Assembly: GCF_020905335.1 (NCBI RefSeq)
Contig: NZ_JAJJMN010000001.1
Location: forward strand, 1,488,001 to 1,552,000
Source: Flavobacterium lipolyticum
GTDB taxonomy: Bacteria > Bacteroidota > Bacteroidia > Flavobacteriales > Flavobacteriaceae
Reading direction: 5' to 3'
Length of the DNA stretch: 64,000 bases
Both the position numbers and the translations under genes were made by a program. The notes beneath the pieces were generated by a model, which was given only the letters and a program-made list of their open reading frames with translations, made no database searches and was not told where the DNA came from. Positions 36,726 to 43,828 of the stretch are shown here, piece after piece; the stretch's first letter is position 1, and each line of letters opens with the position of its first letter.

Positions 36726-37391
36726 TTAATTATTGAAATGATGAAATAATGCGATGATAACGAAAAGTGCCGGTACTACAACCGCAAATCCATAACCAAC
36801 TTTACTTAAGAATCGAGAATACTTATTGTGCATCCCAACAGATTGAAGAGATGAACTGAATCCGTGCCAAAGGTGAAATCCTAATAACACAAATGAGATA
36901 CAATAAATACCTGTGCGGATTGGGTCATGAAACTTATGCACTAGCTCTCCATAATATCTTGTCGCGTCCGGTGCTGTACCTGCAATATATTTGTAAGTAA
37001 CTTCAGGAAACCAAAAATCATAGAAATGCAATCCTAAGAAAGCCAAAATAACTAAGCCTGAGATAATCATGTTTCTCGAAGTCCATGAAGCATTAGCAGC
37101 TCCGTTGTATTTTGCATAAGCAATTGGTCTTGCTGCGCTATTTTGAGCAGTCAATACAAATCCCATTACGAAATGGAAAATTACTCCGATTGCCAAAACA
37201 GGTTGCATTACATATTGAATCAGCGGATTGTATCCCATAAAGTGAGAAGCTTCGTTAAAAACATCTTCACTAATAATAGAAATAAAATTTAAGGAAACAT
37301 GCAGCGCTAAAAACGTGATTAAGAATATTCCCGAAAGGGCCATAGCCACTTTCTTTAAGATGGAAGCATTCAATAGTGCAGATTGTGCCAT
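36726..37391 (-). CDS. sdhC: Succinate dehydrogenase cytochrome b subunit
   Basis: 221 residues from the ATG at 37391. A TTG at 37427 in the same frame would add 12 residues, but the N-terminus [20 protein letters not shown] matches the family, so the ATG is preferred. Five membrane helices are visible (about 18-35, 57-80, 105-125, 152-172, 195-217 in approximate terms). Histidines suited to heme binding occur in [29 protein letters not shown] and [10 protein letters not shown]. It anchors SdhA/SdhB in the inner membrane and reduces menaquinone, as usual for a single-chain diheme subunit. It is the first gene of the operon. Confidence 0.92.
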   Translation of the reverse strand: MAQSALLNASILKKVAMALSGIFLITFLALHVSLNFISIISEDVFNEASHFMGYNPLIQYVMQPVLAIGVIFHFVMGFVLTAQNSAARPIAYAKYNGAANASWTSRNMIISGLVILAFLGLHFYDFWFPEVTYKYIAGTAPDATRYYGELVHKFHDPIRTGIYCISFVLLGFHLWHGFSSSLQSVGMHNKYSRFLSKVGYGFAVVVPALFVIIALFHHFNN

Positions 37392-37706
37392 AAGTGTTAA
37401 AGTAGTTTGTTTTAAAAAATTAGACAAAAATAAAGCAATTAGACATGAACTACAACCATTTCGTTGTTATTTATAATGATTTTAAAGAGCTTTCGGTGAT
37501 ATTATTGCAAATTATTTAAAAACAATAAAATAGAAATTTTTCGCAAGTGATTTTAACGAATTCCTAGTTTTTATATAATTACCAAATTGTTATTTTTCAC
37601 CCCTTTTTGCTCTGTTTTCCTCAAAAGTAAAGCGAGCCCGAATTTTATTGAATGAAAACAAGGGAATTTTAAGAGCATAATTTTACCTTTATCGGCTTCA
37701 AAAAAA
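37392..37706. other. 315-bp divergent intergenic region (sdhC / HMG-CoA synthase)
   Basis: The region separates two divergent promoters and holds no convincing gene. It is AT-rich with several TTTG and TTTTTA words that could be promoter elements, but none stands out enough to call. Confidence 0.45.
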
Positions 37707-39074
37707 ATGACAATGAAAACAGGAATTGACGCTATTTCTTTTGATGTAGCCAACATACATTTACCTATAAAAACTTTGGCGACTGCCAGAAATATCGAAC
37801 CCGAAAAATTAGAAAAAGGCCTTGGACTAATTCAAATGACTTTACCTGATGTTCATCAGGATCCAGTAGTTTTTGGAGCAAATGCTTTAACGAAACTTAT
37901 TCTGGATCACAACATCAACCTAAACGAAATTAGCAGGATCTATGTTGGAACTGAAAGTGGTATTGACAGCTCTAAACCAATCAGTTCGTTCTTAATTAGT
38001 TTGATAGAGCAAAAATTTGGCGAAGATACTTTGGCGGAATGTGATGTAGTCGATTTTACTTTTGCCTGTATCGGTGGTGTCGACGCTTTGCAAAATTGTA
38101 TTGACTTTGTAAAATTGAATCCAGCCAAAAAAGCAATTGTCGTAACAACCGATTTTGCCAAATACGATTTAAACTCCACCGGAGAATATACCCAGGGTGC
38201 CGGAGCAGTTGCAATGTTAGTGACTTCTAACCCCAGAATTATCGCTTTTGACGAAAATTGGGCAACCAGCACAAAAGGAGTTTTTGACTTCTTTAAACCG
38301 TACCGAAGCATTTCAAAAGAAGCAATTACACAAAATACCAACAACGATCTTTGGTTTGATAATTTAGAAGCCGAAATAGAAATCCATAAAGACCAACCGG
38401 TTTTCGACGGTCAGTATTCCAACCAATGTTATATGGATCGTACCCGTAATGCTTATTTCTCCTTCAAGAAACTAAAAAATACTACGAAAACTTTATACAC
38501 TACCTGGAACAGCATCATCATGCACCTTCCCTATTCGTTTCAAGGACGACGCATGTTATCTGAAATTTACGCTTTAGACAGTGCCGAAAAGATCATTTCA
38601 GAAAACATTGAACCGGCAGATTATCAGGCTAAAATTAAGGAAGTCGCAAAATCTGAAGAATATAGAAATTTTGTAACCGAGAAATTACAACCTGCTGAAT
38701 TGGCTTCGTCTTTAATTGGTAATCTTTATACAGGATCTATTTTCATGGGATTGTTATCGACTTTGGCTCATTATTATGATACCAATAAAGAAATCGCCGG
38801 AACCCAATTTGGATTCTTAGCTTACGGAAGCGGATCGAAATCGAAAGTTTTTGAAGGTACAATTCAGCCGGAATGGAAAGCTGCACTGGCAAACGTGAAG
38901 CTTTTTGAAAATTTGAAGGAAAGTAAAGAAATTGATTTCAACACTTACGAAAGCCTTCACAAAAAAGAACAAAAACAAAGCGTCAGAACTCCAAAAAATG
39001 AATGGATTTTAGACCGAATTGAAAAAGAGATCCCTGTTTTGATTGGGGCGAGATATTATAAGTGGGTTGATTAA
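37707..39074 (+). CDS. mvaS: Hydroxymethylglutaryl-CoA synthase
   Basis: 455 residues, close to the eukaryotic-type HMG-CoA synthase length. The catalytic Cys is Cys121 in VDFTFACIGGVDALQ; the general base Glu83 lies in YVGTESGIDSSKP. Other marks are YTQGAGAVAMLV (about 175-186), HLPYSFQGRRM (about 272-282, with the conserved His) and FGFLAYGSGSKSKVFEG near the C-terminus. The enzyme condenses acetyl-CoA with acetoacetyl-CoA in the mevalonate route to isoprenoids or in leucine-linked metabolism. A second ATG six bases downstream (37713) is possible. A terminator follows at 39091. Confidence 0.93.
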   Translation: MTMKTGIDAISFDVANIHLPIKTLATARNIEPEKLEKGLGLIQMTLPDVHQDPVVFGANALTKLILDHNINLNEISRIYVGTESGIDSSKPISSFLISLIEQKFGEDTLAECDVVDFTFACIGGVDALQNCIDFVKLNPAKKAIVVTTDFAKYDLNSTGEYTQGAGAVAMLVTSNPRIIAFDENWATSTKGVFDFFKPYRSISKEAITQNTNNDLWFDNLEAEIEIHKDQPVFDGQYSNQCYMDRTRNAYFSFKKLKNTTKTLYTTWNSIIMHLPYSFQGRRMLSEIYALDSAEKIISENIEPADYQAKIKEVAKSEEYRNFVTEKLQPAELASSLIGNLYTGSIFMGLLSTLAHYYDTNKEIAGTQFGFLAYGSGSKSKVFEGTIQPEWKAALANVKLFENLKESKEIDFNTYESLHKKEQKQSVRTPKNEWILDRIEKEIPVLIGARYYKWVD

Positions 39075-39090
39075 GAAATTCTAATAAATA

Positions 39091-39123
39091 GAAAACCGAG
39101 GCAAATTGCTTCGGTTTTTTTTT
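39091..39123 (+). terminator. Terminator after mvaS
   Basis: AAAACCGAGGC and GCTTCGGTTTT form a stem with one mismatch around a short loop, followed by a T tract (TTTTTTTTT). It begins 17 bases after the stop codon. Confidence 0.85.
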
Positions 39124-39141
39124 AAACTTAACTTTTAGATG

Positions 39142-39269
39142 TAACCGCAAAGAGCGCTAAGATTTACGCAATGTTCGCTAAGTTTTGTGCGACCTATAAA
39201 CACAAAGCTTTGCGAACATTGCGTTTTTAAGACATTAAACAGACAAAATCTTTGCGCTCTTTGCGGTTA
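39142..39269. repeat. Palindromic intergenic element (128 bp)
   Basis: TAACCGCAAAGAGCGC at the left end is the exact reverse complement of GCGCTCTTTGCGGTTA at the right end. An inner pair (ACGCAATGTTCGC and GCGAACATTGCGT) is also complementary. The element has no gene and should fold into a nearly full-length hairpin. It is of the same general class as the other palindromic elements in this window but differs in sequence. Confidence 0.75.
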
Positions 39270-39278
39270 AACAACAAA

Positions 39279-39458
39279 TCAATCCTTCTTATGTTGTTCC
39301 GTATAGTTTTGATTTCCTTTAAGAGCTTCGTCATGCACATTCATTCCGTGTGACATTCCGAGCATGAAAGCAGTTAGTATTACTATTAATTTTCTTTTTA
39401 TCCAATGAAGTGGTCGCTTAGATTGCTCTAAACGTGTTTTATTATTTTGTTTATACAT
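39279..39458 (-). CDS. Small single-helix protein, 59 residues
   Basis: An ATG at 39458 opens a 59-codon frame: a basic N-terminus (MYKQNNKTRLEQSKRPLHWI), one hydrophobic segment (KLIVILTAFMLGM, about 23-35) and a polar C-terminus ending QHKKD. The pattern is that of a signal peptide or a single-span membrane microprotein, with Met- and His-rich flanks (GMSHGMNVHDE) that could bind copper or another metal. No family is known to me. The neighbouring gene at 39537-39908 is on the same strand 79 bases upstream, so they may be co-transcribed. Confidence 0.5.
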   Translation of the reverse strand: MYKQNNKTRLEQSKRPLHWIKRKLIVILTAFMLGMSHGMNVHDEALKGNQNYTEQHKKD

Positions 39459-39536
39459 TTTGAAAATGATAAATGATTAGACATTATTTTACCATCGTAT
39501 GCATTGAAGCGCATCAAAACTTAAGAGAGAATCCCT

Positions 39537-39908
39537 TTAAGCTATGTATAAACTTGTTTTAAAATTTGCAGAGTTAACGGTTTCATTTACAAAAACAGAC
39601 TGCTTTATAAACGAACTTACTTTTTGAAAAAGAAATAGTTGAAGATTTAGAGCTCCCCTGATTTGAAGACTAAAAACATCTCTTAAATCGAGATACTTTA
39701 AAACAACCGAAAACAGCGTCCTTACCCGTGAAGCAGATGGAATAAATTTATATAAACGAGAATTAGAAAAATCTAACTCAGCTCTCAGAATTACAAACGA
39801 AGATTGATAATAATCTGCCGATTTTGAGGGAGAAACTAAAACACCATCATTCACAATCACGACAAAAGCCAGAAAGAGCGAAAGCAGGTATTTTGTATAG
39901 TTTTTCAA
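39537..39908 (-). CDS. Hypothetical exported protein
   Basis: 123 residues with an N-terminal signal peptide or anchor (YTKYLLSLFLAFVVIVNDG) and then an Arg-, Ser- and Phe-rich segment without a familiar motif. Conserved domains are not recognisable. The coding character is moderate. It lies 15 bases downstream of a GNAT gene on the same strand, which suggests one transcript but not a shared function. Confidence 0.5.
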   Translation of the reverse strand: MKNYTKYLLSLFLAFVVIVNDGVLVSPSKSADYYQSSFVILRAELDFSNSRLYKFIPSASRVRTLFSVVLKYLDLRDVFSLQIRGALNLQLFLFQKVSSFIKQSVFVNETVNSANFKTSLYIA

Positions 39909-39923
39909 TTTTAATTTGATTTA

Positions 39924-40379
39924 TTATAATTTCATTTTCATAATGGGCATAAACCTGTCTTTTATCGAAGTTTCGAATGCTCCGATTTTTACAAACCCCA
40001 TTTTTAAGTAGAAACCTTCAGCATTTGGTTCTGAATCGAGTTGAATGGTCTGAATTCCAGCCTCTTTCATTCGGTTTAAAAAATCGAGAAACAGGTATTT
40101 TCCAAAACCTTTTCCTATATATTCAGGCAAGATAAATAAATTATCCATTTTTACATTCTTTTCATCTTCAAAAAGATAAGAATAATAACCAATTATTACC
40201 TTGTCCTTTACCAATTTGAATACATCATGTTCTCTTATATAATCTGGAGAAATAGTAAGATTCACCTCCCACTTTTGAATTTGTTCTGCTGAATATCCCC
40301 AATAAGCTTTTGACTTTTTGGTTATTTGTGTTAGAATTTCGCTATCGGTTGTATTTGCTTTTTCTATCCTCATTTTCAC
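39924..40379 (-). CDS. GNAT-family N-acetyltransferase
   Basis: 151 residues, single GNAT domain. The acetyl-CoA pyrophosphate loop is in LPEYIGKGFGKYLFLDFLNR (about 94-113), a Q/RxxGxG/A type motif, and the following strand and helix read IQTIQLDSEPNAEGFYLKMG. The C-terminal FYLKMGFVKIG is the standard motif B. The substrate cannot be told from sequence; the family acetylates amines of small molecules, antibiotics or proteins. It is upstream of two small exported proteins. Confidence 0.85.
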   Translation of the reverse strand: MKMRIEKANTTDSEILTQITKKSKAYWGYSAEQIQKWEVNLTISPDYIREHDVFKLVKDKVIIGYYSYLFEDEKNVKMDNLFILPEYIGKGFGKYLFLDFLNRMKEAGIQTIQLDSEPNAEGFYLKMGFVKIGAFETSIKDRFMPIMKMKL

Positions 40380-40449
40380 ACAAGATGAAAGCGAAGATAT
40401 GAATTAAAACAGAAGTTCTAATCTACCTGAAAACTCTTTCCCAATTGCC

Positions 40450-41010
40450 TTATACTCCATTTGTTTCCGGATTTTCTTTTCTATAAAGAAGCAAACCTAA
40501 TCCTAAAACAAAAACCAAACAACTCAAAAGCATCAAAACGCCATTTTTCAAAGCAAAAAATGAAAATCCCACAGCAGCCGAACCAACAATTACCATCAAA
40601 GATTTTACGGTTTCCGTTTTTATAAAAGTAAATGCATGAATCGCCAAACCAACAAAAAGCAAAGAGGGCCCAACAATCACAAAAGGATAAAGAATAGATG
40701 GTGTATCACTAATCTGCTTGCCCAATGCCTCTCTGGCGAGATCGTTATTCCCGAAACTCCACATCATAAAATCAATCGTGCAAAGGCCAATGTGGGCAAT
40801 AACACCAAAAGTGGTTAATACTGATGCAATCAAATTTAGCTTGCTTTTCGGAAACACATCATTAAATGACAACAACAAACAGGCTCCAACTAAATTAAAC
40901 CAATGCGCAAAATCGATTGGTTTTTGAAAGTTTGGCAGAATCTTAGAAAAGAAGAGATAACTGATCAAAAAAAATAGCAATCCAAGCAGGCAAATGTGTT
41001 TTGTTTTCAT
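40450..41010 (-). CDS. Hypothetical multi-pass membrane protein
   Basis: 186 residues with about six hydrophobic segments: 5-22 (HICLLGLLFFLISYLFFSKI), 37-50, 60-80, 108-128, 135-152 and 160-180. A polar loop (MWSFGNNDLAREALGKQIS) lies between helices 3 and 4. I do not recognise a family. It lies downstream of the LytTR regulator at 41112 on the same strand, 101 bases apart, so co-regulation is possible. Confidence 0.65.
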   Translation of the reverse strand: MKTKHICLLGLLFFLISYLFFSKILPNFQKPIDFAHWFNLVGACLLLSFNDVFPKSKLNLIASVLTTFGVIAHIGLCTIDFMMWSFGNNDLAREALGKQISDTPSILYPFVIVGPSLLFVGLAIHAFTFIKTETVKSLMVIVGSAAVGFSFFALKNGVLMLLSCLVFVLGLGLLLYRKENPETNGV

Positions 41011-41111
41011 AATTTATTTTTAAAATTGATGAAGCAAAACTATTTTTTAAAATCCGCTCAAACCCCATTTTTATTGGCTTTGGTACAAAACGTACTGTTT
41101 TAGGTACGAAA

Positions 41112-41852
41112 TTACAAAGTCAAAAGACTTGCTTTATAATTTTTGGATACCGGAAGTTCTATTTGAGTAAGAAGGATCGTATTTGAATTCCTCCAGGATT
41201 TAAAATGCAATGGATTTATTAAATGCGAACGATGAATTTGAAGCAAAAAATCAAAATCTTCCTCTACTTTTTTGAGTGAAGACCGAATCAATTTTGTCCG
41301 AAGCTGATTGTTTTCCAAATAAAAGATCTCGACATAATTTTGTGCATTCGAAACACAAACCAAATCTGCTTTTTTAATTTTTAAAACATCTAATTTGTTT
41401 TCTCCTTTAACAATCAAAAAATCCTCTTTTATCGGAATCAGTTTAAGCAAATAACGTCTTGCCAAAACAATTACAGGAGTTAAAATCAGGGTGACTTTGA
41501 TAAAAATAATCGAGAAAAATGCTGTAAAATCATATCCTCCGTTTAAAATAGGGCTTTTATAATAGGTGTAAGTTCCAAAAAGATAAATCAAATAAAAGAA
41601 AACTATACTTGCGATTTCTAAACTAACATTCCATTTGGATATCTTCTTGTAAATACTCTTTTGAATAAATCCGACAATTGAATAACATAAAAATGCCAAA
41701 ACACTAAAGCCTAAACTAATTAAAAGCCATGACTTAAAATTGATCGTTCCGTCGTCAAATGGTCTAATGATGAAAGCAAAAACAAATAGCCAAACACTAA
41801 TTAGTGCACCAACGATCAAATGATGTTTTATGGACGTATTTAATTGCTTCAT
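41112..41852 (-). CDS. Membrane-anchored LytTR DNA-binding regulator
   Basis: 246 residues from the ATG at 41852; a TTG five codons upstream (41867) is less likely. Four membrane helices occupy the N-terminal half (about 11-32, 43-63, 79-98 and 114-135). The LytTR DNA-binding domain fills the C-terminal half (about 145-246): DLVCVSNAQNYVEIFYLENN, then SSLKKVEEDFDFLLQIHRSH and the family motif LINPLHFKSW. It lacks a receiver domain, so it would sense through the membrane segment. LytTR proteins often control bacteriocin or quorum genes. Here a double-glycine-leader peptide gene diverges from it 185 bases away. Confidence 0.85.
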   Translation of the reverse strand: MKQLNTSIKHHLIVGALISVWLFVFAFIIRPFDDGTINFKSWLLISLGFSVLAFLCYSIVGFIQKSIYKKISKWNVSLEIASIVFFYLIYLFGTYTYYKSPILNGGYDFTAFFSIIFIKVTLILTPVIVLARRYLLKLIPIKEDFLIVKGENKLDVLKIKKADLVCVSNAQNYVEIFYLENNQLRTKLIRSSLKKVEEDFDFLLQIHRSHLINPLHFKSWRNSNTILLTQIELPVSKNYKASLLTL

Positions 41853-42036
41853 TTTTTCTTTAGACAAATTATTAATTTACAATATTAAACTTTTACCCAA
41901 CTTCCATCAAGTAAAAATCACTCCGAATCAAAAACTTTCTTTTGTAAGTATTTATTTAAAAATAATTTATATTTTTATCAAAGTGGCATCCGAAAAACTT
42001 ATAGAGTAGGAAAATCAAAAAAACAAAAAACCATTT

Positions 42037-42228
42037 ATGAAAAATTTCGAAAAATTAACCAAAGAAGAATTAAAATCAATTAATGCCGGTGGTACCAGTA
42101 CTATAGAATGTGTACCATATCCGATGTGTAACGGCGAAGAAATCTATCCTTCTATCGGACAAAACAGATGTGGTTGGATTTTATACAAAACAGCAGTTGG
42201 CAGTATCTGTATGGAATACTCACATTAA
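42037..42228 (+). CDS. Double-glycine-leader secreted peptide, bacteriocin-like
   Basis: 63 residues. The leader MKNFEKLTKEELKSINAGG matches the Gly-Gly leader pattern cut by C39-peptidase ABC transporters (LxxEELxxIxGG type). Cleavage after Gly19 would release a 44-residue peptide with four cysteines (Cys25, Cys31, Cys45, Cys58), enough for two disulfide bonds, and an overall low positive charge. It has its own strong terminator at 42253. No C39 transporter is in the window, so export would need one elsewhere. It may be a bacteriocin, a pheromone or a secreted effector. The Bacteroidota have many such peptides of unknown role. Confidence 0.75.
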   Translation: MKNFEKLTKEELKSINAGGTSTIECVPYPMCNGEEIYPSIGQNRCGWILYKTAVGSICMEYSH

Positions 42229-42252
42229 TGACAACATAATTACCCATTTATT

Positions 42253-42284
42253 AAAACTGCTGCCTACAAAACAGCAGTTTTTTT
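42253..42284 (+). terminator. Terminator of the GG-leader peptide gene
   Basis: AAAACTGCTG and CAGCAGTTTT form a perfect 10-bp stem with a 9-base loop, followed by TTTT. It lies 24 bases after the stop, which supports an independent, highly expressed small transcript. Confidence 0.85.
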
Positions 42285-42312
42285 ATGTTGAATCTTCCCA
42301 TCGCTGCAAAGT

Positions 42313-42750
42313 TTACTTATAAATCGTAAACTTATTATGACTTAAAGTAAACCCAAGATTCTCGTAAATGGCAACATTCTCTACTCGTCTTTTATTGGTG
42401 GTCACTTCAATACTTTTTAAATTGTTCCGATCGGCATACTGCAAAACCTCATTTATTAATAACCTGCCAACCCCTTGCCCGCGATGTTTCTGGTGAATAA
42501 AGAACTCCTGAATCTCCCCCACCAATCCACAATGATGCAAAAGATTTTGGGTATGAAAACTAATAAAACCTAAATCTTCCGTTTCGTTTTCGGCAATTAC
42601 ATAGAGATTTTTCAGGTTCGAAATATTCTCACTGAAGATCGTTTCGAAAATTTCAAAATCTAAAACTTCATTTTCGAGTTCGCAAATTGCTTTGTAAACA
42701 AAATCTAAATCCTGTTTTTCTACTTTTCTGATTTTAACTTTTGATTCCAT
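42313..42750 (-). CDS. GNAT-family N-acetyltransferase
   Basis: 145 residues, one GNAT domain. The acetyl-CoA loop is HQKHRGQGVGRLLINEVLQY (about 88-107), an excellent RGxGxG/A motif, preceded by GEIQEFFIH (strand 4) and followed by LKSIEVTTNK and a NVAIYENLGF motif B. It begins six bases after the stop of the next gene upstream (42757-43368), so the two are co-transcribed. The substrate is not readable. Confidence 0.9.
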   Translation of the reverse strand: MESKVKIRKVEKQDLDFVYKAICELENEVLDFEIFETIFSENISNLKNLYVIAENETEDLGFISFHTQNLLHHCGLVGEIQEFFIHQKHRGQGVGRLLINEVLQYADRNNLKSIEVTTNKRRVENVAIYENLGFTLSHNKFTIYK

Positions 42751-42756
42751 AGTCTT

Positions 42757-43368
42757 CTATAAATTACCATAAACCACAATATATTCAGCATAAACTAATT
42801 TATCGTTTAGCCAATTTATTGTTTCCAATAAAAAAGCACCCTCCTTTTCATTTTCATTTTCTAAAAGTTTTATTTTTTCAACAATCAATCTAATCGTTTT
42901 ATGGTCAAAAAAATTATGACCCGTTTTATCAAATTCATCTTCAATTACATCATTCCACGGATTTCGCAAGGGGAAAACAGATTGAAACTCTTTCAAAAAA
43001 AGATCAAAATCTTCTGTTGGAATAAAAGCATCATTTCGCTTAGCAGTTTTATAGAATTCCCCTTTTCCATTTTCGGGCCATAAAACAAAGCCTATTTTAG
43101 AATCTGTTGCTTTTCCTGTTGTTATGATAATTGGTTTTTGATTAATTCTTTCGACTGTTTTTACAACATCGTAATTACATAACTCATAATTCTCTTTTGC
43201 AACATCATAATCACACTCTGTTTTTATACTTATTATCTTGATATTATCATTATGAAATTCCTGCTCACACAATTCAATGTCATCATTATTTTTTTTAAGA
43301 AGTCTAATAGCCTGGCTTAATGGAATTGAAATTTTATTTCTTAATATTCTTAGTTTTTCATTGTCCAT
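42757..43368 (-). CDS. Hypothetical protein with two UBA/EF-Ts-like helical motifs
   Basis: 203 residues. Residues 4-40 (KLRILRNKISIPLSQAIRLL, then KKNNDDIELCEQEF) closely follow the UBA-like three-helix motif at the N-terminus of elongation factor Ts, where LRxKTGxxxxxCKKAL and xxGDxEKA recur. A second copy seems to follow at about 45-80 (ISIKTECDYDVAKENYELCN, then YDVVKTVERI). The C-terminal half is a separate alpha/beta segment (KIGFVLWPENGKGEFYKTA) that I do not recognise. In EF-Ts the motif contacts EF-Tu, so binding to a translation factor or ribosome is conceivable. That is inference from motif shape only. Confidence 0.6.
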   Translation of the reverse strand: MDNEKLRILRNKISIPLSQAIRLLKKNNDDIELCEQEFHNDNIKIISIKTECDYDVAKENYELCNYDVVKTVERINQKPIIITTGKATDSKIGFVLWPENGKGEFYKTAKRNDAFIPTEDFDLFLKEFQSVFPLRNPWNDVIEDEFDKTGHNFFDHKTIRLIVEKIKLLENENEKEGAFLLETINWLNDKLVYAEYIVVYGNL

Positions 43369-43411
43369 AATTTAAATCTAATCTCTTGAATTCTTTTCTC
43401 CAGTTTTATAA

Positions 43412-43789
43412 TTAGCTAATATCACTCAATTTTAAAATCTTATTATCTAAAAATTCAAAAACAGATTTCCCCTTCAAGTTTAATTCTTCTCCCGCTTTCA
43501 TTCCGTTAGGAAAATCCATCGCCAAAACAGCATGGTAATCAATTTCGATCTCTGTTTTAGACTCAAAATGATTCAATACAGTAATTACTTGTGATCTGGC
43601 GGAAAAGTAGGCTTTTGCATTTTCGGCTTGTTCTTTAAATTCATTTAGTCCGTTTAAAGTCATATTTACTTCACCGTTCTGAATGTTTTCAAAAACAATA
43701 TCCCGACTAAAGTCAGCTGTCATTTTATCAATATCGAATTGATTGTAACCTTCAACGTAATTCTTAATTATTCTTTCTCTATCAATCAT
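43412..43789 (-). CDS. SnoaL-like / NTF2-fold protein
   Basis: 125 residues, the size of a single NTF2-like cone. The pattern is typical of the SnoaL group: an N-terminal helix (IIKNYVEGYNQFDIDKM), a strand with FSRDIVFEN, a helix LNEFKEQAENAKAYF, then long beta strands (RSQVITVLNHFESKTEIEID, then LKGKSVFEFLDNKILKLSD). Such proteins are enzymes (isomerases, hydrolases) or binding proteins. The pocket residues are not diagnostic here. It stands between two hypothetical genes on the same strand. Confidence 0.72.
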   Translation of the reverse strand: MIDRERIIKNYVEGYNQFDIDKMTADFSRDIVFENIQNGEVNMTLNGLNEFKEQAENAKAYFSARSQVITVLNHFESKTEIEIDYHAVLAMDFPNGMKAGEELNLKGKSVFEFLDNKILKLSDIS

Positions 43790-43828
43790 AATCTGTTTTA
43801 TTTTATATTTAAAGCCTGATTAAAGAAA

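Noticed and set aside
37392..37427. TTG start giving a longer SdhC
   Set aside because: The ATG at 37391 gives the expected N-terminus and the added 12 residues look non-coding.
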